From contig NZ_CAJKOX010000016.1 in NCBI RefSeq assembly GCF_905201705.1, positions 19,621 through 83,620 of the forward strand: a DNA stretch of 64,000 nucleotides, written 5' to 3'. The position numbers and the translations under genes were made by a program. The notes under the pieces were generated by a model. It did no database searches. It saw nothing but the letters and a program-made list of their open reading frames with translations, and was not told where the DNA came from. Origin of the DNA: an uncultured Marvinbryantia sp. GTDB taxonomy: Bacteria > Bacillota > Clostridia > Lachnospirales > Lachnospiraceae. Below, piece after piece: positions 40,468 to 48,297 of this stretch. Every line of letters begins with the position of its first letter. Position 1 is the stretch's first letter.

Positions 40468-40917
40468 GTGCCAGTTAATATAGCAGAAACGTTTGAATTA
40501 CTGTTTGACAAAAATAATAATACCGCATATAAAGCATTACAGGAGCTGCAAAAAGAAAGTGAAAAAACGGATTGCGTTTATGCTTACATGGATAGGTTAG
40601 GAGATATGCTTGACAGCAATAACTCTTATATCCGTACCAGAGGGCTTGTGCTGCTTGCCTGTAATGCAAGATGGGATATAGATAATAAGATCGATGAGAT
40701 TATTGACGAATATTTGAGACATATAACGGATGTTAAACCGATTACGGCAAGACAGTGTATAAAGATGCTGCCTGTGATCGCAAGGGAGAAGCCGGAGTTA
40801 AGAAATGATATTTGTTCGGCGCTGCAAAAGGCGGATATATCTTTTTATGATGACAGTATGCAGCCGCTGGTTTATAAGGATATTCAAAAGGCGTTGAAAG
40901 AGATACAGAAATTATAA
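40468..40917 (+). CDS. HEAT-like alpha-helical protein, copy 1
   Basis: A 149-residue, fully helical protein of the small group often labelled SufBD-like or HEAT-repeat. No catalytic motif or membrane segment is visible. It starts at GTG 40468 after AAAGGAG. A second copy at 46385 is about 94% identical at the protein level and keeps the same start codon and leader, so it is a recent paralogue or part of a duplicated cassette. Function is unknown; a scaffold or binding role is plausible. Confidence 0.75.
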   Translation: MPVNIAETFELLFDKNNNTAYKALQELQKESEKTDCVYAYMDRLGDMLDSNNSYIRTRGLVLLACNARWDIDNKIDEIIDEYLRHITDVKPITARQCIKMLPVIAREKPELRNDICSALQKADISFYDDSMQPLVYKDIQKALKEIQKL

Positions 40918-40973
40918 AAAGCAAAAATTCTGGTTTGTTGAGCCTGGAAAGCAGAAATATTTGGAGGACAGTT

Positions 40974-41327
40974 ATGAAAAAGTGGTATGATGAGGAATAT
41001 GAATTTGAAATTGAAGTTATCGGTTTTTTAAGAGGCGATCATACAGAACGGTATTGCCGTAATGGGGAAGAAATCGGAGATAAATACACCTGTACTTATG
41101 GCTGTCCTGTTAATAAAGACGGATATGGAATCTGCTCTAAAACAATGATGGTGTTGTATCCGTTAATGGAAGCCGTCAGAAGCGGGGGAGATTTGGAAAA
41201 TCTTGGCGGCGATGGAAAATACAGCAAAACAATTGTCTGTCCGGATGGCTGCGTGATGTTCCGGCTGACAGCGAAACCGCTTGGAAATGAGAATTTTCAT
41301 AAGGGCGGCTTTTGGAAAGAACCTTGA
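40974..41327 (+). CDS. TIGR04076-like small protein
   Basis: A 117-residue protein with four cysteines and a Gly-rich end (GNENFHKGGFWKEP), resembling the TIGR04076 family of uncharacterised anaerobe proteins that begin with a VKKWYDEEYEFEIEV-like stretch. GGAGGA precedes the ATG. It follows the HEAT-like gene by 56 bp. No enzyme motif is seen; conserved Cys suggest a metal or redox role, which is inference. Confidence 0.7.
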   Translation: MKKWYDEEYEFEIEVIGFLRGDHTERYCRNGEEIGDKYTCTYGCPVNKDGYGICSKTMMVLYPLMEAVRSGGDLENLGGDGKYSKTIVCPDGCVMFRLTAKPLGNENFHKGGFWKEP

Positions 41328-41357
41328 TTTTCTGTTATAATTTTTTTGAAAAACCCA

Positions 41358-41386
41358 TTGACAAACATCTATCTGTCACATATAAT
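41358..41386 (+). promoter_or_regulatory. consensus promoter of the ars-type operon
   Basis: TTGACA (41358-41363), 17 bp, TATAAT (41381-41386), a perfect sigma-A consensus, 38 bp before the ArsR-type gene. A strong promoter with a repressor gene first fits autorepression. Confidence 0.85.
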
Positions 41387-41424
41387 ATAGAAAATCATCA
41401 ATTTGTTGACGGGAGGTGTGTTGG

Positions 41425-41739
41425 ATGAAGATTGACGAAAAGAGAACGGCAATCATCTTCAAAGCTTTTTGCGATGAAAATCGCATAAAGATATTGAAGA
41501 TGCTGACTACGGGAGAAAAATGCGCGTGCAAATTGTTGGAAGAGATCAATATTACACAGCCAACCATGTCACACCATATGAAAATCCTGTGTGATTCTGG
41601 TATTGTTGTTGGGCGTAAAGAGGGGAAATGGATGCATTATTCCATCTCCGCTGAAGGTTCTGAATACGCTATGCAATGCCTGCAGGCACTTACCAAAGCG
41701 ACCAGTACAGACGAAAGGAAGTCGTGCCTGGAAAAGTAA
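41425..41739 (+). CDS. arsR: ArsR-family metalloregulator
   Basis: A 104-residue winged-helix repressor. It has the helix with C33 and C35 (GEKCACKLLEE), the thiol site that binds trivalent arsenic or antimony in ArsR proteins, and the DNA-recognition helix TQPTMSHHMKILCDSG. Binding of the metalloid would release the strong promoter upstream. GGGAGG lies 8 bp before the ATG. The permease gene follows, as in ars operons. Confidence 0.88.
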   Translation: MKIDEKRTAIIFKAFCDENRIKILKMLTTGEKCACKLLEEINITQPTMSHHMKILCDSGIVVGRKEGKWMHYSISAEGSEYAMQCLQALTKATSTDERKSCLEK

Positions 41740-41830
41740 GGAAGTCAAAACTTTTCCGCACGGCTTACTTTCAAGTCAATAAATTGATACATTTCAATAT
41801 AACTATTTATCAAAGGGAGGCTTTTTCTTT

Positions 41831-42844
41831 ATGGAAGTAATAAGAACAGCGTGGGATTTCTTTCAAAGTGAAATTCTCGGCATGAGTTGGCTAAACAGGC
41901 TCATTGGATTCGCATTGAACGCCTGTGGATTAGATACTGCTGGTAAAATTGGCGGCAGCGTTCAATTTTTTATTTATGATACCATTAAAATCATGATACT
42001 CCTTGGGTTCTTGATTTTAATAATCTCGTATATCCAAAGCTATTTCCCGCCGGAACGGTCTAAAAAGATATTGGGACGCTTTCACGGGATTGGCGCCAAT
42101 ATTCTCGGCGCACTGCTCGGCACAGTTACACCATTTTGCTCCTGTTCTTCCATCCCGATTTTTATTGGATTTACAAGTGCAGGTCTGCCGCTTGGGGTAA
42201 CATTTTCCTTCCTGATCTCTTCACCGATGGTTGACCTTGGCTCTCTTGTATTGCTCATGAGCATTTTCGGATGGAAGGTTGCCATTGTTTATGTTGTTTT
42301 GGGATTAGTGATTGCCGTAGTTGGCGGTACGCTGATTGAAAAATTGCATCTTGAAAATCAGGTGGAGGATTTTATCCGCAATGGAAATTCGCTGGATACG
42401 CCCCAGGAAGAACTTCATTTCAAAGACCGAATGAAATATGCCTGGGAGCAGGTAGTCTCTACGGCCAGGAAGGTGGCTCCTTATGTTCTGGTCGGTGTTG
42501 GCATTGGTGCTTTTATCCACAACTGGATTCCCGAAGATCTGATTGTAAAAGTCCTGGGTACAGGCAATCCTTTCGGTGTAATTCTCGCAACGATTGCCGG
42601 CGTTCCGATGTATGCAGATATTTTTGGTACGATTCCGATTGCAGAAGCCCTGCTTGCAAAGGGTGCTCAGCTTGGTGTTGTCCTGTCCTTTATGATGGGC
42701 GTTACGACACTATCCCTGCCTTCCATTATTATGCTGAAAAAAGCAGTGAAACCGAAATTGCTGGGTATCTTCATTGGAATCTGCACCTTGGGAATTATCC
42801 TCGTGGGGTATTTCTTTAACGCAGTTCAATATCTGTTGATCTAA
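41831..42844 (+). CDS. ArsP/YraQ-type permease
   Basis: A 337-residue membrane protein with about eight to ten helices in two halves. The family signature TPFCSCSSIPIFIGFTSAGLP (cysteine cluster in a membrane segment) lies near residue 96, and GVPMYADIFGTIPIAEAL in the second half. The family exports organoarsenicals such as methylarsenite or other ions. Being after an ArsR gene supports an arsenic role. GGGAGG is upstream of the ATG. Confidence 0.87.
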   Translation: MEVIRTAWDFFQSEILGMSWLNRLIGFALNACGLDTAGKIGGSVQFFIYDTIKIMILLGFLILIISYIQSYFPPERSKKILGRFHGIGANILGALLGTVTPFCSCSSIPIFIGFTSAGLPLGVTFSFLISSPMVDLGSLVLLMSIFGWKVAIVYVVLGLVIAVVGGTLIEKLHLENQVEDFIRNGNSLDTPQEELHFKDRMKYAWEQVVSTARKVAPYVLVGVGIGAFIHNWIPEDLIVKVLGTGNPFGVILATIAGVPMYADIFGTIPIAEALLAKGAQLGVVLSFMMGVTTLSLPSIIMLKKAVKPKLLGIFIGICTLGIILVGYFFNAVQYLLI

Positions 42845-42860
42845 ATGGGAGGAAAAGAAA

Positions 42861-42989
42861 ATGGCGAAAAATATGCAGCTCTTTCAGAACATGGTCTGCA
42901 ATTTTTGTAGATTATGGTTCTGATTCCTGCGCACCATGCAAAGCAATGTTGCCTGCGTTGGAAACTGGACTCTATTTGCTGTTAATTTT
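42861..42989 (+). pseudogene. decayed thioredoxin-like gene
   Basis: A GGGAGG site and ATG at 42861 lead into a frame that stops after 20 codons (TGA). In another frame of the same stretch VDYGSDSCAPCKAMLPALETG is read, a thioredoxin active site (CAPC). The gene is broken by a frame change and is about a third of normal length. Confidence 0.65.
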
Positions 42990-43016
42990 TGATTTTTGAT
43001 TTAGGAGGTATTCGAT

Positions 43017-43382
43017 ATGAGTGAGAAAAAAGGTTTTTTTGCCACATTATTTGGCGGTGGGCATTCCAATGGATGCTGCAACATGGAAATCACAGAGGAA
43101 ACGCAAAGCGATTCCAATAGCCCTGCGGCAGATGCAGGTAAGACGGTTATTAAAATTCTCGGTCCTGGGTGCCGGAATTGTCAGGCCTTGGAGAAAAATG
43201 TAAAAGAGGCATTGACTGCTATGGGAAAAGACGCCGTTATTGAACATGTGACGGATTACGGCCAGATTTCTTCCTACGGCGTTATGAGCACTCCCGGACT
43301 GGTAGTGAATGAAAAGTTGATTTCCTACGGCAAAGTTCTAAGTACTGCTGATCTTGAAAAGGTTTTGAAGGATTTGTTCTGA
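43017..43382 (+). CDS. small thioredoxin/glutaredoxin-like protein (TM0996 type)
   Basis: A 121-residue protein with a Cys-rich N-terminal extension (GGGHSNGCCNM) and a redox domain from residue 43 with active site C52-x-x-C55 (GPGCRNCQALE) and the cis-Pro motif GVMSTPGLVVNE. Such small redox-disulfide proteins accompany ArsP-type permeases and arsenate reductases. AGGAGG precedes the ATG. It is intact, unlike the thioredoxin remnant before it and the arsenate reductase after it. Confidence 0.85.
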   Translation: MSEKKGFFATLFGGGHSNGCCNMEITEETQSDSNSPAADAGKTVIKILGPGCRNCQALEKNVKEALTAMGKDAVIEHVTDYGQISSYGVMSTPGLVVNEKLISYGKVLSTADLEKVLKDLF

Positions 43383-43767
43383 CCAATGTTACAATAAAGG
43401 CCGCAGCCAAATTGCAGAGGCACTTGGAAAACATCTTATGGGAAATAAGTTTGAGTTCTATTCTGCCGGAACAGAGACAAAACCGCAAATCAATCAGGAC
43501 GCAGTGCGGCTGATAAAACAACTCTACGGCATCGATATGGAACAGACACAGTATAGCAAAACGATTGCAGAGATTCCTGCACCGGACATTGCAATCTCAA
43601 TGGGCTGCGATGTCGGATGCCCCTATATTGGCAGAGCGTTTGATGATAATTGGGGCTTACCTGATCCGACAGGGCAGAGCGATGAAGTATTTATTGATGT
43701 TATAAAACAGATTGAACATCATATTTTATCCATAGATAAAATAAAAAGCAATTTGGTTTCAATATAG
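43369..43767 (+). pseudogene. arsenate reductase (LMW-phosphatase-type ArsC), 5'-truncated
   Basis: The frame from 43369 reads CYNKGRSQIAEALGKHL, the phosphate-binding C-x5-R loop of ArsC, followed by EFYSAGTETKPQINQDAVRL, SMGCDVGCP and GLPDPTGQSDEVF. No start codon lies upstream in frame. The first seven or so residues (the usual KVAFIC region) are missing, and the thioredoxin gene runs straight into it. An internal ATG at 43438 would lose the catalytic loop. It is probably an inactivated arsC. Confidence 0.7.
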
Positions 43768-43803
43768 CAATATAGTAAGGCTATTCCTGATTGCCTGCTT
43801 TTG

Positions 43804-43944
43804 CTATTTATTGCTTTGACGTTTATTTGCTTTCTTTTTCTTATGCTCTTCTCGCCACTTTTTACTCCACCATGTACCAGCCAGTGAGCAGCTGCCACCA
43901 CATGCAACAATTACAGCAAAAATAATAAATGTAGATAACTCCAT
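43804..43944 (-). CDS. small membrane protein
   Basis: A 46-residue frame with one hydrophobic helix (FIIFAVIVACGGSCSLAG) followed by a very basic tail (KKWREEHKKKKANKRQ). AAAGGAG lies on the minus strand 8 bp before the ATG. I do not recognise it; it is convergent with the arsC remnant. Confidence 0.45.
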   Translation of the reverse strand: MELSTFIIFAVIVACGGSCSLAGTWWSKKWREEHKKKKANKRQSNK

Positions 43945-44054
43945 TACTTACATCTCCTTTCGCGGACAATCCAAAGTTAGATTATAAATCCTTGCCAACA
44001 AAAACAGTATAATTTATTTCACTCTAAATGTCAAATATTTCATACTAAAAGTAA

Positions 44055-44092
44055 TAAAAAAATCTTGCTCGCCGATTCAGTGGCAAGCAAGA
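44055..44092 (-). terminator. intrinsic terminator of the minus-strand HTH-membrane operon
   Basis: On the minus strand TCTTGCTTGCC (44092-44082) pairs with GGCGAGCAAGA (44073-44063) with one mismatch and is followed by T7. Confidence 0.75.
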
Positions 44093-44102
44093 ATGGTTTT
44101 CG

Positions 44103-44420
44103 CTATTCAAGTTTCTTATAGATTAGGATCGCAACAACTTCAACTGTAAGCACAATATCATAAATCCATTGAATACAACAGGCGGTTGTAATATAGTTTA
44201 CGGTTATATGGGAAGATAGTTTTGCAAATCCATTCACAAGAAGAATAAAAACAATCATGGCGATAATACTTGCTTTTCCGATGATAGCACGCCCTCTTTC
44301 ATCTCGTGATGATTTAATGAGGAACAATACAATCAGGGCAACGGTAATCGGCAACCCATACCACGCTCCTACAATAAGCAACGTTCTGTTGCTAATGATT
44401 TCATTTATTAAGGCAATCAT
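44103..44420 (-). CDS. hypothetical three-helix membrane protein
   Basis: A 105-residue protein with three hydrophobic segments and a charged loop (IKSSRDERGRAIIGK). Its start overlaps the stop of the HTH regulator gene by 4 bp, so the pair is one operon. Regulator plus small membrane protein pairs of this kind are common in Firmicutes accessory DNA; no function is recognised. Confidence 0.65.
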   Translation of the reverse strand: MIALINEIISNRTLLIVGAWYGLPITVALIVLFLIKSSRDERGRAIIGKASIIAMIVFILLVNGFAKLSSHITVNYITTACCIQWIYDIVLTVEVVAILIYKKLE

Positions 44421-44644
44421 TTTTCTACCTCCGAAAAATCAAATAAATCTTCAATCGTGACATCAAAAACCTTTGCAATACTGTATGCCAGCAGCATAGA
44501 GGGATTATAACGGTTCCGCTCAAGCTGCATAATAGTCTGACGGGATACACCAACTAAATCGGCAAGTTCTTGCTGTGTCATTCTCTTTGTAGCCCGGTAA
44601 ACATGAATTTTGCTTTCAAACCTGTATCTGTCTTTACTTGCCAC
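44417..44644 (-). CDS. XRE-family DNA-binding regulator
   Basis: A 75-residue single helix-turn-helix protein (KRMTQQELADLVGVSRQTIMQLERNRYNPSM), typical of the YozG/YvaO-like small regulators. The start is GTG 44644 with AGGCGGTG upstream on the minus strand; the longer open frame reads into unrelated sequence. It is coupled to the membrane protein gene and followed by a terminator. Confidence 0.8.
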   Translation of the reverse strand: MASKDRYRFESKIHVYRATKRMTQQELADLVGVSRQTIMQLERNRYNPSMLLAYSIAKVFDVTIEDLFDFSEVEK

Positions 44645-44747
44645 TAGTACACCGCCTTTCTTGATTTTTTTTACTGCTACATAGATTCGAGTATAACATA
44701 TTTCTTGCATTTTGTGAAATAAAGATTTTGCGATATTTACGGAATAG

Positions 44748-44897
44748 CAGGCGGCCGAGAAATGGGGCATTTCAGATAGGGGAGGTATTTTATGTTCAGA
44801 GGGGAAGATTTTGGGCGTTACCCGTGAAGGACGCAGTTGGAAAATTCCTGCAGATGCGAAGAAACCAGAGGACGGCGCCGTACATATCAATACCTAG
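44748..44897 (+). pseudogene. remnant of a helix-turn-helix (excisionase-like) gene
   Basis: The frame 44748-44897 reads AAEKWGISDRGGILCSEGKI then LGVTREGRSWKIPADAKKPE, the C-terminal part of a family of small HTH proteins found beside Fic-type genes. There is no start codon, and bases before it are unrelated. The rest of 44645-45029 shows no intact gene. Confidence 0.55.
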
Positions 44898-45029
44898 ATT
44901 GGAAAATACAGAAAAAAGGCAGTTGCAGAATTGTCTTCTCTTTATGAGAACAGGGACAGGCAGTCAGAAACGCATCTGCTTGGCTGACAGGGCTTCCCGG
45001 AGCTGCAGAAACAGGCCCCGGGGAAATAT

Positions 45030-45392
45030 TTACTGGCAGAGTTTTTCAATGGCTTCTTCTTTGGTCGGCACAAAGAAGAAACTTCTGCCGTGATTGCTCT
45101 CATAGATAAAATCATGGAGCGGCTTGCTGGTGTAGCCGGAGTAATCACCGACAAAGGCTGCGCGGATACCGTAATTTGTGAATTTCTGGAGGATTTCCCC
45201 GGCAAGCCCCGTACTGAGGATGAAGAAATCACCGCATATGGATGCCTTGTCCAGAATTATGGAGGTGCATCCGGTTTCGTATTTTACAGTAGCAGCAAGG
45301 TCCAAAGCACTCTGCACGTCTGTAATCAAAAGTTCTTTTTCCGGAATCCATGCAATGTGGGTTCCGTTCTTCTCTAATTGTTGAATTGTCAT
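45030..45392 (-). CDS. DUF4180-domain protein
   Basis: The 120-residue protein starts MTIQQLEKNGTHIAWIPEKE and ends YESNHGRSFFFVPTKEEAIE, the pattern of the DUF4180 family of uncharacterised proteins. AAGGAG is 8-9 bp before the ATG on the minus strand. A leader hairpin with a T run lies 36-75 bp upstream, so transcription reaching it could be attenuated. It stands alone. Confidence 0.75.
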   Translation of the reverse strand: MTIQQLEKNGTHIAWIPEKELLITDVQSALDLAATVKYETGCTSIILDKASICGDFFILSTGLAGEILQKFTNYGIRAAFVGDYSGYTSKPLHDFIYESNHGRSFFFVPTKEEAIEKLCQ

Positions 45393-45420
45393 CTTTATAG
45401 TCTCCTTTTTAAAATTTTCG

Positions 45421-45468
45421 ATAAAAAAAGACCACATGAGCAAAGAAATTCTTTACCGATGTGGTCTT
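45421..45468 (-). terminator. hairpin with T run upstream of the DUF4180 gene
   Basis: On the minus strand AAGACCACAT (45468-45459) pairs with ATGTGGTCTT (45437-45428); inside it AAAGAA and TTCTTT also pair, and T7 follows. It ends whatever is transcribed from 45470-45700 or attenuates the DUF4180 transcript. Confidence 0.7.
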
Positions 45469-45534
45469 AAATATAAATCTATTTGCCAGCCACACGGATA
45501 CAGCACAAGAAGCGTCCATATCCGTGAATGAGAT

Positions 45535-45627
45535 TCATGGATAGAACGCTAACAATCTGCCGCTTCCTTTAAGTTGGTGAATAGACTCCTGTACATACTG
45601 TTTACCTGCCTTTTTCCGTATGTCCAT
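45535..45627 (-). other. short minus-strand coding remnant
   Basis: A 30-residue frame (MDIRKKAGKQYVQESIHQLK then GSGRLLAFYP) is open further upstream but has no ribosome site. Apart from a repeat promoter at 45709 and an inverted repeat CACGGATA/TATCCGTG (45493-45526), nothing else is visible in 45393-45808. Confidence 0.25.
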
Positions 45628-45697
45628 TAACTTATCATAGCTGTCTGGAATTGTCAACAGGATATGATAGACGAAAAGCAGACTAAGTGTAGATAAA

Positions 45698-45734
45698 GTG
45701 TCTTTTGATTGATACGGCAGCCTTTTTCTGCTAT
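45698..45734 (+). repeat. promoter-bearing 37-bp repeat, copy 2
   Basis: This copy matches 38306-38342 with two mismatches. It has TTGATA (45709-45714), 17 bp, TATACT (45732-45737). Its inverted arm is shorter here, GCAGCCTTT (45718-45726) against AAAGGCTGC (45748-45756). Confidence 0.8.
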
Positions 45735-45808
45735 ACTTTGGAATGGGAAAGGCTGCGGTCTTTTCCTTACAAATCAGTATTTGTCAAGATAATCGAAGGA
45801 GGATACAA

Positions 45809-46297
45809 ATGCTTATATTGTTGCAAATTGTGCTGTACTGTCTTTTGTTTATTCTTCCCGTAAAATGTGCGGTAGGAAACAGTGGCCTTAATTGTCTCTA
45901 TTTTTATCCAAAAGAATATATAGATGAAGCATGTAAACGGGGAATTGCAAATAAAGATGTCATAATGAAAAAAGGAAAACTCTTTATGATACCATTTTGT
46001 ATTGTCTTATTTATGGCTTTGGTCATGATTATTTCTGTTTGGAATCATGTTACAGATTTTAAAACTGCATATATTCAAGCATATCTGTTTCTGGTGGTTA
46101 TGAATTGGTTTGATGGTATTGTCCTTGACAGGCTGTGGGTAGGCCATAGTAAAATTTGGATTATTAAAGGTATGGAAGATGTTCCTTATATTAAATCCTG
46201 GAAAAATGTAATAACAAAAAGAGGAATGGCTACAATCATATATCTAATCTTTGCACTTGTGATAGCTGGTATTGTGGTGTTAGTTGGGAAAATTTGA
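45809..46297 (+). CDS. hypothetical membrane protein
   Basis: A 162-residue protein with four hydrophobic segments (about 3-20, 55-73, 87-108, 140-158) and a motif MNWFDGIVLDRLWVGHSKIW. No named family is recognised. AAGGAGG lies 6 bp before the ATG at 45809. It is driven by the second copy of the repeat promoter and followed by the second copy of the HEAT-like gene, with a likely shared transcript. Confidence 0.7.
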   Translation: MLILLQIVLYCLLFILPVKCAVGNSGLNCLYFYPKEYIDEACKRGIANKDVIMKKGKLFMIPFCIVLFMALVMIISVWNHVTDFKTAYIQAYLFLVVMNWFDGIVLDRLWVGHSKIWIIKGMEDVPYIKSWKNVITKRGMATIIYLIFALVIAGIVVLVGKI

Positions 46298-46384
46298 TTT
46301 TAAACATAGCAGCAAAAATAGAAAAACAAGGATACAAATTTCAGCTTTTAGAGCTGAATTCCCCCAAATATAAAGGAGAAGATT

Positions 46385-46834
46385 GTGCCACTTAATATAG
46401 CAGAAACTTTTGAATTGTTGTTTGATAAAAATAATAATACCGCATATAAAGCATTACAGGAGCTGCAAAAAGAAAGTGAGGAAACGGATTGCGTTTATGC
46501 TTACATGGATAGGTTAGGCGATATGCTTGGCAGTGATAATTCTTATATCCGTACCAGAGGGCTTGTGCTGCCTGCCTGTAATGCGAAATGGGATAAAGAT
46601 AATAAGATCGATGAGATTATTGACGAATATTTGAGACATATAACGGATGTTAAACCGATTACGGCAAGACAGTGTATAAAGATGCTGCCTGTGATCGCAA
46701 GGGAGAAGCCGGAGTTAAGAAATGATATTTGTTCGGCGCTGCAAAAGGCGGATGTATCTTTTTATGATGACAGTATGCAGCCGTTGGTTTATAAGGATAT
46801 CCGAAAGGCGTTGAAAGAGATACAGAAATTATAG
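46385..46834 (+). CDS. HEAT-like alpha-helical protein, copy 2
   Basis: A 149-residue near-duplicate of the protein at 40468, with nine amino acid differences that I can count. The shared DNA also includes the leader (CCCCCAAAT...AAAGGAGAA) and the GTG start. It follows a membrane protein gene, whereas copy 1 follows a carbamoyltransferase-like gene. Function is unknown. Confidence 0.75.
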   Translation: MPLNIAETFELLFDKNNNTAYKALQELQKESEETDCVYAYMDRLGDMLGSDNSYIRTRGLVLPACNAKWDKDNKIDEIIDEYLRHITDVKPITARQCIKMLPVIAREKPELRNDICSALQKADVSFYDDSMQPLVYKDIRKALKEIQKL

Positions 46835-46894
46835 GCAGATGCAAATTTGGTTTTTAGCGGGAGTAAATCCTGCTGAAAATAGAAAAAGCAAAGA

Positions 46895-47040
46895 TAAAAA
46901 CGCAACGTGCATCCTTTGGATGTGCCAGAGCCGGTAGGGCGCACAAGGTCTGGGAGACCTTGGGTTTGCGCCGACCGAAGCGGAGCGTAGACCCCGGCCG
47001 TCCTGATGGTATCAGGGTAAGTAACCTGCCCCTCCTGGGT
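46895..47040 (+). ncRNA. probable yjdF-type (azaaromatic) riboswitch
   Basis: A GC-rich, structured 150-nt leader precedes the yjdF-like gene, with several self-complementary stretches such as AAGGTC-TGG-GACCTT (46945-46959). yjdF genes in Firmicutes are known to be controlled by the yjdF-motif RNA that senses azaaromatic compounds. I identify it by position and gene identity, not by full motif alignment. Confidence 0.5.
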
Positions 47041-47082
47041 TGTCCGTTCTTTGTTCATAACACATTTAAGGAGGGTTTCATT

Positions 47083-47499
47083 ATGGACAGAGGAAAGGCA
47101 GGCTTGACGGTATTTTTTGAGGGGCCGTTCTGGGTCGGTGTATTTGAGCGGATTGAGGATGGGAAACTTTCGGTATGCCGGGTGGTCTTTGGGAGCGAAC
47201 CCAGGGACTATGAGGTGTGGGATTTTGTCCTCAAAAATTATTACAGCCTGAGATTCAGTCCGACTGTTGAGGTGGCTGTGAAAGACAGCAGGATCAATCC
47301 GAAGCGGAGGCGGAGGGAGGCTGTGAGGCAGACCATGCAGGCGGGGATAGGCACAAAGTCCCAGCAGGCGCTGCAGTTGCAGAGGGAAGAAAGGAAGACG
47401 GAGCACAGGCAGGTCGACAGGGAGCAGAGGGAGGCCAGAAAAGAGCGGATGTTTGAGCTGAAACAGCAGAAACGGAAGGAGAAGCACAGGGGCAGATAG
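47083..47499 (+). CDS. yjdF: YjdF-family protein (DUF2992)
   Basis: A 138-residue protein whose first 60 residues (GLTVFFEGPFWVGVFERIED, FGSEPRDYEVWDFVL) match YjdF. The C-terminal half is rich in Lys/Arg/Glu/Gln with RRRRE and KRKEKHRGR, probably RNA-binding or disordered. The molecular role of YjdF is unknown; its gene is often under an azaaromatic-sensing riboswitch, and a structured leader is present. AAGGAGG lies 8 bp before the ATG. Confidence 0.82.
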   Translation: MDRGKAGLTVFFEGPFWVGVFERIEDGKLSVCRVVFGSEPRDYEVWDFVLKNYYSLRFSPTVEVAVKDSRINPKRRRREAVRQTMQAGIGTKSQQALQLQREERKTEHRQVDREQREARKERMFELKQQKRKEKHRGR

Positions 47500-47560
47500 G
47501 TTTCCTGTGTTTCAAGTATAGTAGTATCAATGGGCATCAGTCAGAAATGGCTGGTGCTTT

Positions 47561-48241
47561 TTGCGTGGAAAGGGGTTTGATTCTAAATGCCAGGTGGGCG
47601 TGGATAAATCCCAGTGGATCGTGGTCCGGAATACCCATGAGGGAATCGTGACACAGGAGGAATTTGACCGGGCAAATGCCAATATGAGGGACGTGGTGCA
47701 GGGAAAGTAAAAGAACCCGTCCACAAAGAAGAATTTTTCCGTGATCGTATGCCCGTACTGCGGGCTGACACTCAGACCGAGAAAGCGGCAGGACGGTTTT
47801 ATGTACTGTCCTACAGGGAGGATGCGCCGGGACAGCCCATGCAGTGAGGTAAGGATACGGAAGGATGTGGCGGAGCAGACACTGGTGGAGCTTGTACGGA
47901 CGCAGGCACAGCTTCTTGTGAAGGCGGAACAGATGCTGAAGGAAAAGAAGAGTAAGCCGAAGAAAAGCAGGGATGTCGGGAGCATGAGGGCAGAGATCAG
48001 GCGGCTGGAGTTATCTGCGGCAGCGGCGGAACTGGAAGTACAGGAGCTTGTGGAAGATGACAGCCAGCGGAAATATGGTGAAGTATTTGGAATAAAGGAA
48101 TATCTGCATCTGGAACGGTTTGATAAAACGGTGATGGCATCTTTGATCGAGAGCGCTAAAGTGATGGGCGAGGACAGGCTGGAAGTAACCTGGAAGCATC
48201 AGGATGTTTACGAAAAGATTTTAGGTGAAATGCAGGGATAG
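47561..48241 (+). pseudogene. C-terminal remnant of a large serine recombinase
   Basis: The frame reads CQVGVDKSQWIVVRNTHEGI and TQEEFDRANANMRD, then an in-frame TAA (47708-47710), then continues in the same frame with CPYCGLTLRPRKR and MYCPTG (zinc-ribbon) and a coiled-coil-like tail to 48241. The catalytic N-terminal half is missing. This is a Tn-type large serine recombinase that was truncated and stopped. Confidence 0.75.
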
Positions 48242-48297
48242 TGATGGTATAATGAGGATGTCTGCCGGAAGGCAGGCATCCGGAAAGGATGGATGGG

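Noticed and set aside
43438..43767. Intact arsC starting at the internal ATG 43438
   Set aside because: This start would remove the C-x5-R catalytic loop, so an active enzyme is not supported.
44728..45093. Plus-strand 121-residue frame
   Set aside because: Arg/Ser-rich shadow that overlaps the HTH remnant in another frame and the opposite-strand DUF4180 gene.
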